DNA of 64,000 nucleotides from Chaetomium olivaceum (lineage: Eukaryota > Ascomycota > Sordariomycetes > Sordariales > Chaetomiaceae). The notes under the pieces were generated by a model. The model was not told where the DNA came from. It searched no databases and saw nothing but the letters and a program-made list of their open reading frames with translations. Position 1 is the first letter of the stretch. The number at the start of each line of letters is the position of its first letter. Position numbers and translations under genes: made by a program. Positions 1 to 11,500 of this stretch are shown in pieces. The DNA lies in contig JAYWVB010000048.1 in the NCBI GenBank assembly GCA_039881045.1, positions 124,001 through 188,000 on the forward strand. The letters run 5' to 3'.

Positions 1-257
1 GCCCGCATCCCCGCCAATTTAACAAAAAGCAGCAACCCCTGGCGACACCCGCCCACCTGCCCAATTTTGACCCAGACCTTGGACCCGCGCCGCGCCTGGA
101 GACCACAACGACGGGCCAGTGGACACAAACGTCATTGATCCCAATCTTCACGAAACCACTTTCGAGTACACCGACCGCATCCCCAAGCGAAAACAACACC
201 CTCCCTCACCTCGATTCACCAACTGCACATCGCCCACCGAAGGATTAAATTGCCGGA
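1..257 (+). promoter_or_regulatory. 5' flank of the PP2A gene
   Basis: No gene is visible here. The stretch is C/A-rich with short pyrimidine runs and leads directly into the ATG of the PP2A catalytic subunit, so it probably holds its 5' UTR and proximal promoter. No TATA element or defined factor site could be recognised. The assignment rests on position only. Confidence 0.4.
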
Positions 258-1738
258 ATGGATACGAACATGGAGGACGTTGGGCGCGTGCCCACCGAGC
301 TGACCTCGTCCAACATCGAGCCCGCCACCATTCCGACCCTCGACGGCTGGATTGAGAGCTTGATGCAATGCAAGCAACTGGCTGAAGTAGATGTCCAGAG
401 ACTCTGTGAAAAGGTCCGCCTTGGCTCTTGATGCCCCCCTTAATTTGGTCCCTCCCCGCCGCCGTCCACAGACACTCGCTGCCCAGGCAGCCCTTTCTTC
501 TCGCCCCTCCATCAACCCGCAAACATTGAATCCCTCATGGACCCACTGGCAGTTGATTGCGCGTTCTGTATTTGGAGGTCGGTAAACTGACTTCGAATCC
601 CTGCTCTAGGCGCGCGAAGTCTTGCAAGAAGAGTCCAACGTACAACCCGTCGTATGTGTCTGCTGCCCTGCCGATCGCGGCCGCCATCGAGACGTCCCCT
701 CTTCGATAGACTAACCTCATCAGAAATGCCCCGTCACTGTCTGCGGCGACATCCACGGCCAGTTCCACGATTTGATGGAACTCTTCAAAATTGGCGGGCC
801 GAACCCGGACACCAACTATCTCTTCATGGGTATGGCACGGCAGGCTGATATCCCCACGTCGTGTGCGAGGCGGGCTTGATATTCTGACGATTGGGTGTTG
901 CGCAGGGGATTACGTCGATCGAGGGTACTACTCGGTCGAGACTGTCACCCTGCTTGTGGCGCTCAAGATCCGATACCCGCAGCGCATCACCATCCTGCGC
1001 GGTAACCACGAATCCCGTCAGATCACACAGGTATACGGCTTCTACGACGAGTGCTTGCGCAAGTACGGCAACGCCAACGTGTGGAAATACTTTACCGACC
1101 TCTTCGACTACCTGCCTCTCACCGCCCTGATCGACAACCAGATCTTTTGCTTGCACGGCGGTCTGTCGCCCAGCATCGACACACTTGATAACATCAGAGC
1201 CCTGGACCGGATCCAGGAGGTGCCCCACGAGGGACCCATGTGCGACCTGTTGTGGTCTGACCCCGACGACCGGTGCGGTTGGGGGATCTCGCCCCGCGGT
1301 GCGGGGTACACCTTCGGCCAGGATATATCAGAGGCATTCAATCACAACAACGGGCTGACTCTGATTGCCCGGGCACATCAGCTCGTCATGGAGGGCTATA
1401 ACTGGTCGCAGGACCGTAATGTGGTCACCATTTTCTCTGGTTGGTTCCCCACGCTGTGCTGTTATGGCTTCCATTCGCTGACTCGGCTGCAGCGCCCAAC
1501 TATTGCTACAGATGCGGCAACCAGGCCGCGATAATGGAGATTGATGAGCACTTGAAATATACCTTGTATGTGTCTATGCCCAATTGCTTCGGGCATCCAC
1601 TAACTAGAATTTAGCTTGCAATTTGACCCCTGCCCGAGAGCTGGCGAGCCCATGGTCTCGAGGAGTAAGTTTTATGCTCTCGTCACAAACTACACAGTCA
1701 CTAACCACTCTTCAGGAACCCCTGACTACTTCTTGTAA
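258..1738 (+). CDS. pph-1: Ser/Thr protein phosphatase 2A catalytic subunit
   Basis: Catalytic subunit of protein phosphatase 2A, a two-metal phosphoserine/phosphothreonine hydrolase that works with A and B subunits in cell-cycle, morphology and stress signalling. Seven exons join cleanly: 258-413, 610-651, 724-829, 906-1439, 1493-1565, 1615-1664 and 1716-1738, giving 984 nt and 327 residues, the usual PP2Ac length. All PPP signatures are present: GDIHGQ, GDYVDRG, the RGNHES motif, a HGG motif, and the C-terminal TPDYFL tail, the site of tail methylation and B-subunit binding. The 5' exon has the fungal lead-in ending in PTLDGWIESL. The ATG was chosen because it gives this N-terminus directly upstream of intron 1. 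Intron 1 has an unusual GTCCGC donor; introns 5 and 6 have good donors and a CTAAC-like branch. The function is highly secure. Confidence 0.96.
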
Positions 1739-2770
1739 TGAAAATACCAACTCTGGCTTCTGGTCGTGCGGTCACATACAGCAAGGACAGGAAGCTTAGG
1801 AGGGGAAGGGTCTGGTGATACGTCGGCTTAGGTCTCCTACCATAGCCCGTCGCATTGCAGACGGGAGCGGCGGAACGCTGAGGTACATACGGTGTATCAA
1901 AAGAGAGAACAACACGTAAAACGGTTGCTCAACCCTTTCACTCCATGGCAGACCGGGGACGAGCGCCCAGTGTCCAGTCCCAGTGACCGGACTCATTGCG
2001 ACTCGGAACCGGTAACTAGCTGAAATGTAAGGCTTCCCGCCTTTTGTTAGAATACACGTCTCGTTTTCAGGGTGGGGCGAAGTAGGTTAGATGTGTCATG
2101 CGAACGGCGGTTTTTGATATCAATGGGAGTTCCCAGTTCCGTGCAGTGTTCCAAGTTGTCGTCGTCCAACACTAGTCAAATAATGAACCCGTGCCGCATC
2201 CTAGATAACAACACTCTCATAACTACGAGCTCTGGAGACACGCTCCGCAACCAGAACGGACCCTGGTGGATGACGGCGTTTAGGTTTCAGTTCAGCAACT
2301 GCAACGATCCCTAGCGGACGACGGTGCGTTTAGGTTTCTGTCAGCCGCCAACGATAGTGACGTTTAGGTTTCCGTGCGTTGCCGACGACAGTGCGTTTGG
2401 GTTTCCGGTCAGTCGCCAACAGTATTTTGTTTAGGTTTAAAGTGTTTAGGTTCCCCCACGACAGGTGTAATCTCTCTTATATACCTGATCAGAAGTGCCG
2501 CATGACATCCCCCCATCGTCATCATGGTCTGTTCACCGTGGGCTATGGCCACCTTTTCGAAGATACCTTAACCTAAACTTCGGTGAATACAGGTATTTGG
2601 TCCGCTGACCAAGTTTTCTGGAGCGTGCAGTAGCAAGATGAAGCGTCAGAGAAGAGGTCCGAACACGTAGGTTGCTATTATATCTTCCCACGTCCCCCCA
2701 GGTATCGTTCCCTTTCCTTGTTCTACCCTAAAACCATTTCATCTTTTTAACTGATTTTATTAAGATTAAA
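1739..2770. other. Intergenic stretch, PP2A to DUF3112 gene
   Basis: No coding region could be supported. The first part should contain the PP2A 3' UTR. From about 2278 to 2455 there is a degenerate tandem repeat (listed separately). The last 100 bases before 2771 are pyrimidine-rich and end in an A-rich leader, consistent with a fungal promoter and transcription start for the downstream membrane-protein gene. Confidence 0.5.
2278..2455. repeat. Degenerate ~34-bp repeat with a GTTTAGGTTT core
   Basis: The core GTTTAGGTTT, or a one-base variant, occurs at 2278, 2328, 2362, 2395, 2429 and 2444. Between cores lies a similar spacer containing CAGTCGCCAAC or a variant. The repeats at 2328, 2362, 2395 and 2429 are 33-34 bases apart. 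The reverse complement core AAACCTAAAC resembles a telomere-like box, but the units are not perfect telomere repeats. It sits between two genes in the same orientation and could be a decayed minisatellite or a regulatory array. Confidence 0.7.
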
Positions 2771-5043
2771 ATGTCCACCTCGACTGTTTCGTCGACCCTT
2801 TTTGCGGCGGCCGAGTCTACGGTATGTTCTTATAATATTTCTTCCCCTTCCCCATCCCTGTTTCATAGTATACTTCTCTACATTATTCAACTCTTCCCAT
2901 CATCCCATTTCTCTCCACCACTCTCTCCATCCCCTTCATACCCTTCATCCCTTTCATCCCCAACATCTCCTTCACCCTCTTTATCCTTTTCATCCTTTTC
3001 ATCCCCTTCACTCCCTTCCATCCCCTATCCCCTACTATCCATTATTCCCTTTTATCTATTATCCTATATCTCTCCACCATCCCCTTCATCCCCTTCTATC
3101 CATTATCCCTTTTTATCTATCACCCCCCTTCCATCCATTACCCAATTTATCCTCTCCCTCCATTGTCCTATCCTCTTCCCTCCATTATCCCATACTCTTC
3201 CCTCCATTATCCCATCCTCTTCCCCCCATTATCCCATCCTCTTTATCATTCTCTTCTCTCCATCGTTCCCTTCACCCTTTGTTCTTTTCACCTTGGGCTG
3301 CCCTCGTCGCTGTTGTTTAAGACGTGTGGCAAGACCGCTGGTGTCGTTGCCGCCACTTAAAACGCGTGGCAAGCCCGCCGGCGTCGCTTAGTGCGATAGC
3401 TCTTGGTGAAATGGGCGATGCACCGGGCGCAGATGCATTGCTCCCTTCTCCCCATCCCATTTTCTCCGTCACCCCAACCCCCTCACCTCACCATATCCAA
3501 ACCTTCATCTACTGTTGCGGGTTCCGGTATTCCGCTCTCACCTTTTGCAAACTGCGCGCACACTTCTGGCCTGCGTGTGCTTTACCCACGCATATCCATC
3601 CCTTCCAGTTTAGTTTGTTTATATTCCACTACACAGACTTTTCGATCTACACATCTTTCATTTTCCTATATATTCCACATCTACTAACACCCTCCCCTCC
3701 CATAGACTCCGCCTCCGCCCAACAACAACACCCACGCCGCCGGGGCCCGCCCTACCCCCCGTCAACCGCCCAGTCCGGCCTGGTCCCCAACGTCGCCGCA
3801 GACGTTGGGCTCATCCTCACCTTCATCGTCCTCTTCCTGTGCGCCATCGTCGTCAACCTGCGCATCTTCCGCCGCAACCGCCGCAGCGGCCACAAGTTCT
3901 TCTTCAGCGCCATGCTCGGCGGCTTCTCCGCCGCCCGTGTCATGGCGCTGGCTCTCCGCTGTGCGTGGGCGATGGACCAGCACAATGTGAGGCTGGGGAT
4001 TTCCGCCCAGGTGTTTACGGCGGCGGGCGTGCTGGTGTTGTTTGTGGCGAATCTGGTGTTTACGCAGAGGGTGGTCAGGTCGTATCATCCGTTTTTTGGG
4101 TGGAGTAAGAGAGGGACGGGCTTGTTTGCGGGTTTGTTTGCCAGTGCGGTGGTGGTGTTGGTTATGGTGGTGACGGTCACCGTGTTGGGATTCTTTGTGT
4201 CGCCTACGGCTGGTGCTGGTGGGCAGAAGACCTTGGCAGTGGTCAGGGGCGTGCAGCTGCTCTGTGGGGTGTATCTGGCGGTTTACGCGTTCTTGCCTGT
4301 TCCCTTGATTACGCTGGCCGTGGTGGCACCCAGGAAGACGTGGGTTGACCGGTTTGGAGAGGGCCGTACTCGCACCAAGTTCGCCCTTCTGAGCTTTGGG
4401 TCGATCGTGTTGACGGTCGGCGCCACGTTCAGGGCTACCATCGGTTTCTTTCCCCGGCCCGCGTCCCAGCCGGCGTGGTACCACGGCAGGGCCTGCTACT
4501 ACATCTTCAACTATATGTTGGAGTTGTTGGTGGTTAGTGCCTACGCTCTCTTGCGGTTCGACAAGCGGTTTTATATCCCCGACTGTTGCACAGCTCCAGG
4601 GCAGTATTCGGCTATTGCGGCTGAGCTGCCGGCCGACACGTCGACTGAGCTGCCCACCGAGATGGTGGATATGGAGGCAGCAGAGACGTCGGCCGAGCAG
4701 CCAGCTGGGCCCCCAGCGCCGCCGCCCTCACCGGCGGAAACAGAGGCCGGCCAGAGTGGCCAAGAGGAGCCCGATACGCCCAGTGTCGCCGGCTCCTCGA
4801 GCCGCCTGTCCGGCCGACCGGCGAGTGAGGACGGCCCGGCCGAGCCCGCGGCCGAGGATTGGATTGCGGAGGCCTTGGTAAGTTTCCCCCCCGTTGGTTG
4901 TGTCGTTTACCCGTCCCGGTAGTAGCGTTGCCTCTTGAGGTTGGGATTTGACTACTGACAACGAATTTGAACAGACGAACCTGTTTGAGGAGGGCGAGGG
5001 GGTTGCGGAGGTTGCCGGGGGGGCAGGAGGGCGACGCGGGTGA
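2771..5043 (+). CDS. Seven-helix membrane protein of the DUF3112 family
   Basis: A fungal seven-transmembrane protein, often labelled GPCR-like without proof of signalling. Exons are proposed at 2771-2821, 3706-4877 and 4975-5043. The encoded protein has a short polar N-terminus, a GPPYPPST element, then seven hydrophobic segments between about 3800 and 4560 with the family landmarks RSGHKFFFSA, FTQRVVRSYHPFFGW and LRFDKRFYIPD. A low-complexity acidic, proline-rich cytosolic tail follows and ends TNLFEEGEG...RRG. Intron 1 is 884 nt, very long for this window, and contains the pyrimidine minisatellite. Intron 2 (4878-4974) has a GTAAGT donor. Splicing exon 1 to 3706 gives TPPPPNNNTHAAG, which is one base out of frame with GPPYPPST. 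A missing base within about 3730-3750, in a GGGG/CCC-rich stretch, would give 430 residues. Family membership is confident; the 5' structure is less so. Confidence 0.8.
3152..3245. repeat. 22-bp pyrimidine minisatellite inside intron 1
   Basis: Units of CTCTTCCCTCCATTATCCCA start at about 3152, 3173, 3195, 3217 and 3239, a spacing of 21-22 bases, within a longer C/T-rich tract from about 2840 to 3280. It lies in the proposed first intron of the DUF3112 gene. The long open frames over this tract are products of base composition, not proteins. Confidence 0.75.
3317..3397. repeat. Imperfect ~40-bp tandem duplication
   Basis: The sequence AAGACGTGTGGCAAGACCGC near 3320 is repeated about 40 bases later as AAAACGCGTGGCAAGCCCGC, followed in both copies by a TGGTGTCGTTG/CGGCGTCGCTT-type segment. 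The differences are mostly C/T or G/A transitions. It lies in the same long intron and has no known role. Confidence 0.6.
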
Positions 5044-6063
5044 GGAGGGAGAAAGGGGGGGCCGTCTGGGGCTTGGGGGGGTGGGTTTTTTGTCTTTTTT
5101 ATGTTTGAAGGGTTGGGTAAGATTGAATAGTATGTAATTGGTGCTATCGAATTTTATTTTATTTAATGATATTAATAATTGGGATACAATGAAAAGTTTT
5201 ATATGGGTACCTAATCGTCGAGAAGGTAGTAATTGATTACACGTACCCGAATACCTTGTTTGGCTTCATTATAACATACTTAGACAATATAGGTCTTAAG
5301 AACCCAGTGGCCACTGGATCACACAACTTCTCTGGTATATCATCCCAACTCCATCACTCCCGCCTTCCATTCTCTTGGGTGTATTAAGTTGGTGGAATCT
5401 ATCAATCTGAGGATAGCAAACTAGTGCATGCCGGTTGTGGGGGTGAATCTAGTCAAGCCTGTGTAAGGGGAGTGAGTCGTGTACATTTCCGTTACCGCGT
5501 TGAATTTCGTTGTATATTAAGGTTCTGGGATGATTTGATTTTTCAGGTAAGGTAGTCAGACAGGCAAGCAGACAACAAGGTCACTAGTTTTCTCGAACAC
5601 ACACGCGCATCACAATTATGAGGTTCAACAGTGTATAACCTGAACAGTTTTCTTCTGACTAGAGGAATCCACCTGTTGGCGTTTCCGCCCAATGCCTCAG
5701 GAGCTTGCGGCCCTTCACCATATCTGACAGGTCTTCGAATTTGAAGGTTGGTGTTTTTGGTAGTTAGTCGGGCAGTTTGCAGACAGGCCATGCATTCACA
5801 TGTCGGATTACTTGGTTGTCCAATCTGCTAAGAACTTGTAATAAGAATACCTAACATCTCTTTAGTTTGGTTTTATATTTTTTTTTTTCATTCTTCTTCT
5901 TTTCTTTTATTTCTTTTATCTTTTCAGCTTTTCTTTTCTCTCGCTTCTTTAAGCTTTCCTTTTTTGCTTTCTTATTTTTTTTTTTTTGTGAAATTTCTTT
6001 TTCTTTCTCTTTTTGTTACTTCTCTTTGCTTCTTTTCTATTCTTCTCATACTTTTTGCTAGGT
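5044..6063. other. AT-rich gap before the LINE insertion
   Basis: No gene is supported. The stretch is clearly richer in A/T than its neighbours. From about 5867 to 6061 it is a T-rich tract (runs of T with C and G interruptions) that ends at the target-site duplication of the retrotransposon. The T-rich tract was therefore probably present at the insertion site rather than being part of the element. Confidence 0.5.
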
Positions 6064-6076
6064 TATATGTGTATCG
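6064..6076 (+). repeat. LINE target-site duplication, 5' copy
   Basis: TATATGTGTATCG, identical to the copy directly after the AAT tail at 8586-8598. It defines the left insertion boundary. Confidence 0.85.
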
Positions 6077-8530
6077 CGCGGACGAGGGCTTGGAGGAACA
6101 ATCTGCAGGACGCAAGCGAGGCAGAGAAGCCTGACCGGATCTGGAGACTGGAAAGATGGGCTAGGCTACGGAGCTTTTTGCCGCCCGAACCACCGAGGCT
6201 ACCGGCATTTAAGGACTCGTCCGGGCGGGTAACAGCCGAAACGCATGACCAGAAGGCCAGCGCACTAGCCGAGAGGTTCTTCCCGGACCCTCCGGCCAAC
6301 CTAACGGACGTGGAAGACCAAGCCTTCCTGGGCAGCTGGAACCCGGGCTTCGACGTCTCTCAGGCAGTGACACCGACCGAGGTCACGAAGGCAATAGGAG
6401 GAGCAAGCCCCTGGAAGGCGCCAGGGGAGGACCTGCTGCCGATGGGTCTTCTGAAGGCGTGTGGAACATCACTGGCTGAAGTGCTCGCCGTATTAGTGAC
6501 GAGATGCCTGGAACTGGGATGGTTTCCCAACCGCTTCAAAAGGGCAAGGACCGTAGTACTACCGAAGCCGGGAAAGGCACCGCCAGTGTATCAGACCCCG
6601 GGGGGATATAGGCCCATTGCGCTGCTGCCAACCCTAGGGAAGGTAATAGAGTCAGTGGTCGCCAAAAAGGTCACTCAAGCGGCAGAAGCCAACGGCCTGT
6701 TACCAGACGAACAGATGGGAAACAGGGCACATCGCTCCACAGAGCTGGCTGTCCGGCTAGTAGTAGCCCAGGTCCAGGAGGCGTGGAGACAGAAGGCCGC
6801 GGCGTCCCTACTGCAACTCGACATTTCAGGAGCCTTTGACACGGTCAACCACACCCGATTGCTAGCAACGCTGCGGGAAATGGGCTACCCGAGGTGGCTA
6901 GTCCTCTGGACGAAAGACTGGTTGACGGGCCGCGAGGCCACCCTCCTTTTTGACGGCAAGGCAGCGGCACCGACGGCAGTTCGGGCAGGGGTCCCCCAAG
7001 GCTCACCCCTTTCCCCTGTCCTCTTCATCCTCTACATTTCCTCACTATACAAGCAGCTAAAAGACGAACACCCTCACTTGGCTATAGCGGGGTTTGCGGA
7101 TGACACCAACCTCATGGTATTTGGTCGTAACCCCGAGGCTAACGTCCGGCAACTAGAGGCGGCGTGGGAAACGTGTCTACGATGGGCCGACAGTCGGGGG
7201 ATGAAGTTTGCCCCGGAAAAGAGCGAACTCATCCATTTCAACAAGGGACGACGGCAGTGGACAAACGAGCTAAACCTCACCAACCCAGGGGGGGGCACCA
7301 GCCCCGTCAGACCGACGGAGTCTGCCAGGTTCCTGGGAGTCTGGCTGGACCGGAAGCTCAACTGGAAAGCCCACCTTGCGGCGGTGGAAAAGAAAATGAA
7401 GACCCAGAGCTACGCACTGTCGAGAATAGCGGCGAAAACGTGGGGACCAGGGCTAGCCAAAGCGCGAGAAGTGTACACAAAGTGCATCCGGTCAGCGCTG
7501 GCCTATGGCGCATCGTCGTTCCACATCCCCACGGACGTGGAAGGCGAGCCGGTAAGGAAAGGCATCACCGGGGCCCTCGGGAAGGTCCAGAACAAAAGCT
7601 TGCGGATTGTGGCGGGAGCCTTCAAAGCCACTCCCATTCGCAACCTCGAGACGGAGACGTGGGTGCCACCGTTAGACCTGTATTTCAACAAACGGCTTGC
7701 AGACTTTGAAACCAGACTCCAGCGAACCGACCTGGACGACGGCCAGGGCGGCAAGAGGACCGCAGGGGGGATCATTCTCACTGCCTGTCGCAAGATACAG
7801 CAGAGGCTCCGCCCGAGGAGCGGCAACAGGGGCCGGCCGCGAACCGTGGGACTGCAGGAGCCCACGGCAGTGGAGAAAGCCGCGAGCACGATCGCGCGCT
7901 GGACGGGGGGAGCCGCAGACACGGACAGTGTGGTAGAGGACGCCTGGAGAGCGAGGTGGCTGAAGGAAGGAGACGGCAGAGAGCATCAGACCGGCGGACG
8001 ACCTTGACCATCAGCGGAGACGCTGTTCCGGACGAAACCCTAAGACGACACGACGGCCTGAGCAAGGCGAAGAGCTCTCTGCTGGTCCAGATCCGGACAG
8101 GGGCAGTAGGCCTACGGGACTTTCTGTTTACACGGGGAGTCCCAGAGGTCCTAACGCCGCCTGCCAGTGCGGCGAGGGACGGGAGACTGCCGAACACTGG
8201 TGGTGTGGTGTTTGGCTCCACCGCTGACTCGAAGATGGGAGAGAACTGATATTCGAACGCGACGGGACTTTTACTCTGTTCTACACGGTATTGATCCTAC
8301 ATCGGCACGGCTCGCGGGGAGGGTCCTGGAATGGCTAATGGACTCAGGGAGGCTGATGATGTTCAGTTTGGCCAGGAGGCTTGAGCTGAAGCGGCGGCCT
8401 AGCACGCACCTCCCTCGGAGGCCAGGAGGCCTCCTCTCTTTGTATACGCAGGCTCACGCACATGTACTTTCCTTAACTGTCGGTATGGGTTTTTCATCCG
8501 GCCCGCGAGGGCGCGGTTTTCCTGTACATT
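6077..8530 (+). pseudogene. LINE reverse transcriptase ORF, truncated and frame-broken
   Basis: Partial ORF2 of the retrotransposon, which would copy element RNA into DNA at the nicked target. One frame is open from the 5' junction to 8007. It carries the RT landmarks KAPGEDLLP, GYRPIALLPTLGK, LDISGAFDTVN, VPQGSPLSPVLF and the catalytic GFADDTNLM, followed by the thumb region. The reading then continues in a second frame (LVQIRTGAVGLRDFL, to about 8160), then a third with a Cys/His knuckle (CQCGEGRETAEHWWC), and finally a fourth segment (RTRRDFYSVL, DPTSARLAG, GRLMMFSLARRL). Each step is a one-base loss (near 7970-7990, 8160 and 8205-8225). No stop codons remain if these are ignored. The endonuclease domain is missing because of 5' truncation, so the copy cannot be autonomous. 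Confidence 0.88.
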
Positions 8531-8585
8531 AAATAGCTGAGGGTCCGGCACGCCTTAGGGCATAGCGGAGTATGAATAATAATAA
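6077..8585 (+). mobile_element. 5'-truncated LINE (non-LTR retrotransposon)
   Basis: The element is bounded by a perfect 13-base direct repeat, TATATGTGTATCG, at 6064-6076 and 8586-8598, a typical LINE target-site duplication. It starts abruptly inside the ORF2-type coding region, so the endonuclease and upstream ORF are absent, and it ends in an AAT-repeat tail (about 8574-8585). Both features fit target-primed reverse transcription with 5' truncation. The body is GC-rich and shows no obvious C-to-T decay, so it has apparently not been hit by repeat-induced point mutation. It resembles Tad/I-type fungal LINEs. The perfect duplication suggests a recent insertion. Confidence 0.92.
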
Positions 8586-8598
8586 TATATGTGTATCG
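8586..8598 (+). repeat. LINE target-site duplication, 3' copy
   Basis: TATATGTGTATCG directly after the AAT-rich tail. It is identical to 6064-6076 and defines the right insertion boundary. Confidence 0.85.
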
Positions 8599-11500
8599 GG
8601 AAGAAGGTAGGTGGGTAGGTGATACAGTCCGTGCGGACCAGTGGCAAAGGACCGAAAATCCTCACTCTATAGAAGTAGCGTCATTATTTCGACGTCTTTT
8701 TGTTCAATTACTTCCATGTTAGTGACCCGGGACAATTTCAGTGAGATTCCATATTTTCTACAGTTGTTGAACCCATGTATGTTGTTGGTGTAATTCCATC
8801 GCTAACGACCTTATATGAGGTCACTTAAGCCCGGAACTTGTTTTCCCTCCCAAAGAACAGCAGCTCGATGGTAAAGTTGTGTCATGAGATAAATTAGTAC
8901 CTAGGTACTCTAGCAAGCGGCCGAGCTCTTGCGGGTCCCAGAATACAGTCATCGGTGTAACCTACCACTGAAGTATAACACGAAGTAGGTTGTAGTTGTA
9001 CATGAGTTGCAGGTGCTCTCCGACACAAGGCATAAACACGTTAACATAGTACTATATGACTGCTTCGGCATGCACTCGTGCTCCCGTGGGGAACCATTGG
9101 GCGCTTAGATCAAACAACTCGGCCCGTCATTATCCTCCCTCGACGTGACTTGTTATTGATCGACCTCTATTGCGTACTCGCCAAAATCCGATTGCCACCT
9201 CTTTCTGAACCATCAAACAATATTCTTGTTTGTGGCAGGACACGAGAGCAGCGTCTTGTTTCATGGGTTTTCACCGAAAGCAGTATTTGCATTGACTCTC
9301 GCATTGCCGACCTGGAGAATCGGGGGGAGGACGGCTGGATGAGTGCCAGATTGCATGAAGTTCCCGACAGTTGCGGCATAGGATCGCCGCATGTTTGAGA
9401 CTTTGAAGGTAACTTGCTACCAGCAATACTGGAATGCGGAGGTCGAAACCTGGGATCACCCGTCCCCGACGGGGGAGAGCCGATGGGAAACTCGACACAC
9501 GTGGGGAGGACATGGTTGGCATGTTTCACCCGGTGACTGGCTGTAACGATGGAAGTGCATAGGAGCTCCCAATCCAAAAATAACAGCGACAGTCTACCGC
9601 TTGGAATTTGGTAGTTGTGTCAGGTTGTGTCGAACCTCGGCGCCCAGTGATTTTGGGGTGCTGGGTCCTTGGGTTGGAGGCGGCAAGACGCATCGGGGTT
9701 GATGCGTCTGAGTACGAATATCGAAAGAAGGACGTCGAGATATCTTGACGATGGAGGAGGAGCTGCTGCCCCGATTGGCCGAACAGGACGAGCCCGAGGT
9801 GGGAGGCGGCCTGAGCGGGCGCGGGAATGCGGCGAGATAAACGCGGCTGGTCTGGTTCGGCAATCGAGACTCACAAGGCGCCTCCTGGTTTGTCCCTTCC
9901 CGATCCGCGTCTGGTGGCTGCAGCCCCAACCCATCCAGACGCCAATTACACGCGGTCAGGATCTGTATCCTGATGCAATGCGCGCTCAATCGCCCAGTCA
10001 ATTTGCCAGGTGATAGTAGGGCGCTTATTTATATTGCGGTGGCTTTCCAGTGGTAACCCAAGGAGGTCAACGCTCACAGACGACATTCGTCTTTGTCACT
10101 CCGTACTCCGTGGTTATTGTGGTACAGCTGCCGTGGATGGTGACCCGAGGAGCTGTGTCTGGAGTTTCGGAACCGAACCGGGGAATTTGTGTTTCGATCT
10201 CAAATGGACCCTCAAACTCGCCGAGTTCCAGCGATTCCCCCACCCACTCAGTTCGTGCCCTTGGATGAGCGAGGGGTCCACAGCCCATGTGCGGACCCAC
10301 CCACCTCGGATAGCTTTCCGCAATGCACAGGTCAGCACGACAGAAGCTCCAGCTCACCAATTCGATCCAAGCTCCCAATTGCGGCATTGCAAAAAGAAAC
10401 GGAACGAAAGGTTTTCGCCCACAGTATGTGATATGTGGTGTAAAAACAAAAAGAAAAGACCTGTGCGATTTCAAGTCATGCGTTTCCCCAACACACACCA
10501 GACGATTCAGCTATTTGAAGTATTTACCAGGACGCCTCTTCACAGCTTTTCTCGAGGGTTCTCAAAGAGGTTCCGAGTTGCGTTGCAGTCGTCGGAGCTC
10601 AGCCACCGGTCAGTGCACACAGCTTCTCCGTGTCGCTCTCATGAAAACCAGATGACAGATCTGCTCTGGTTGCCAAATGCATGACAGATTGACGGCGGTA
10701 GTTATCAGCCATTCGCTGACCAACACTGGGGTACTGAGACATCGCCTAGATCTGGCGATTGGGCTTGGCTATTGATAGTCGTGTGGTACGAAGCAGCCAT
10801 GTCGAGATCACGGATAACTTTAGCTGGGTAGGCTATAATGATGATGATGCGACTCAACCTCTCAAGCTCGCGGCGGGATGGTGTTGTACTGTGTACACAA
10901 TGAGTTGTGGTTGCATGCCATTGATGCACTCGCCATTCTCTTCCGTCCATGGTGATATCGTGAGGATCTCGACGTTGGTTGTCCCGACGTTGAAGGTGGT
11001 GTTTGAGACACCAGTCCGTTGGGCATGCATGAATGCGGTAATACCGAGCAGGGGCTCTGGGAGTGCTAACCTCTTGGGGGAAGGCTGCACCCAAGTCTGA
11101 ACGGGAAGCGAAATTAGATCGTGGGTCTGCCACCAGTCCTCCCGCGTCGTTTGCTGAACGCCCCGAACTTGCACGCTTCCACCCGTTCTTCTTCGATTCT
11201 CTTCACCCGCTTCTTCAAGTTCTGTGAGGGGTGATACTTTTGGACCCACGGTCCTCCCACACTACCTACCAAGCGCGGCAATTCTACTTCTCCAATTCCT
11301 CTCGTTTTTTTTCACATTCGTTTCAACCAACCCACACTCACTTTCACTTCCTCGTTGGGCCGTGGCTCTTCCCCACCCCTAATAAGAACTACTCAACTGC
11401 TGCTGCAGTCGCTCCTTTCGCGTCCACTTTCCGCAGCTGCCGTTGGCGATCCTGCACCACACCGTCTCACCTCGCCCACTGACGACTCTTTCCAGTGTTG

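Noticed and set aside
2771..3391. Long open frames rich in Ser, Pro and Leu over the pyrimidine tract
   Set aside because: They arise from C/T repeats in at least three overlapping frames and have no motif; the tract fits an intron.
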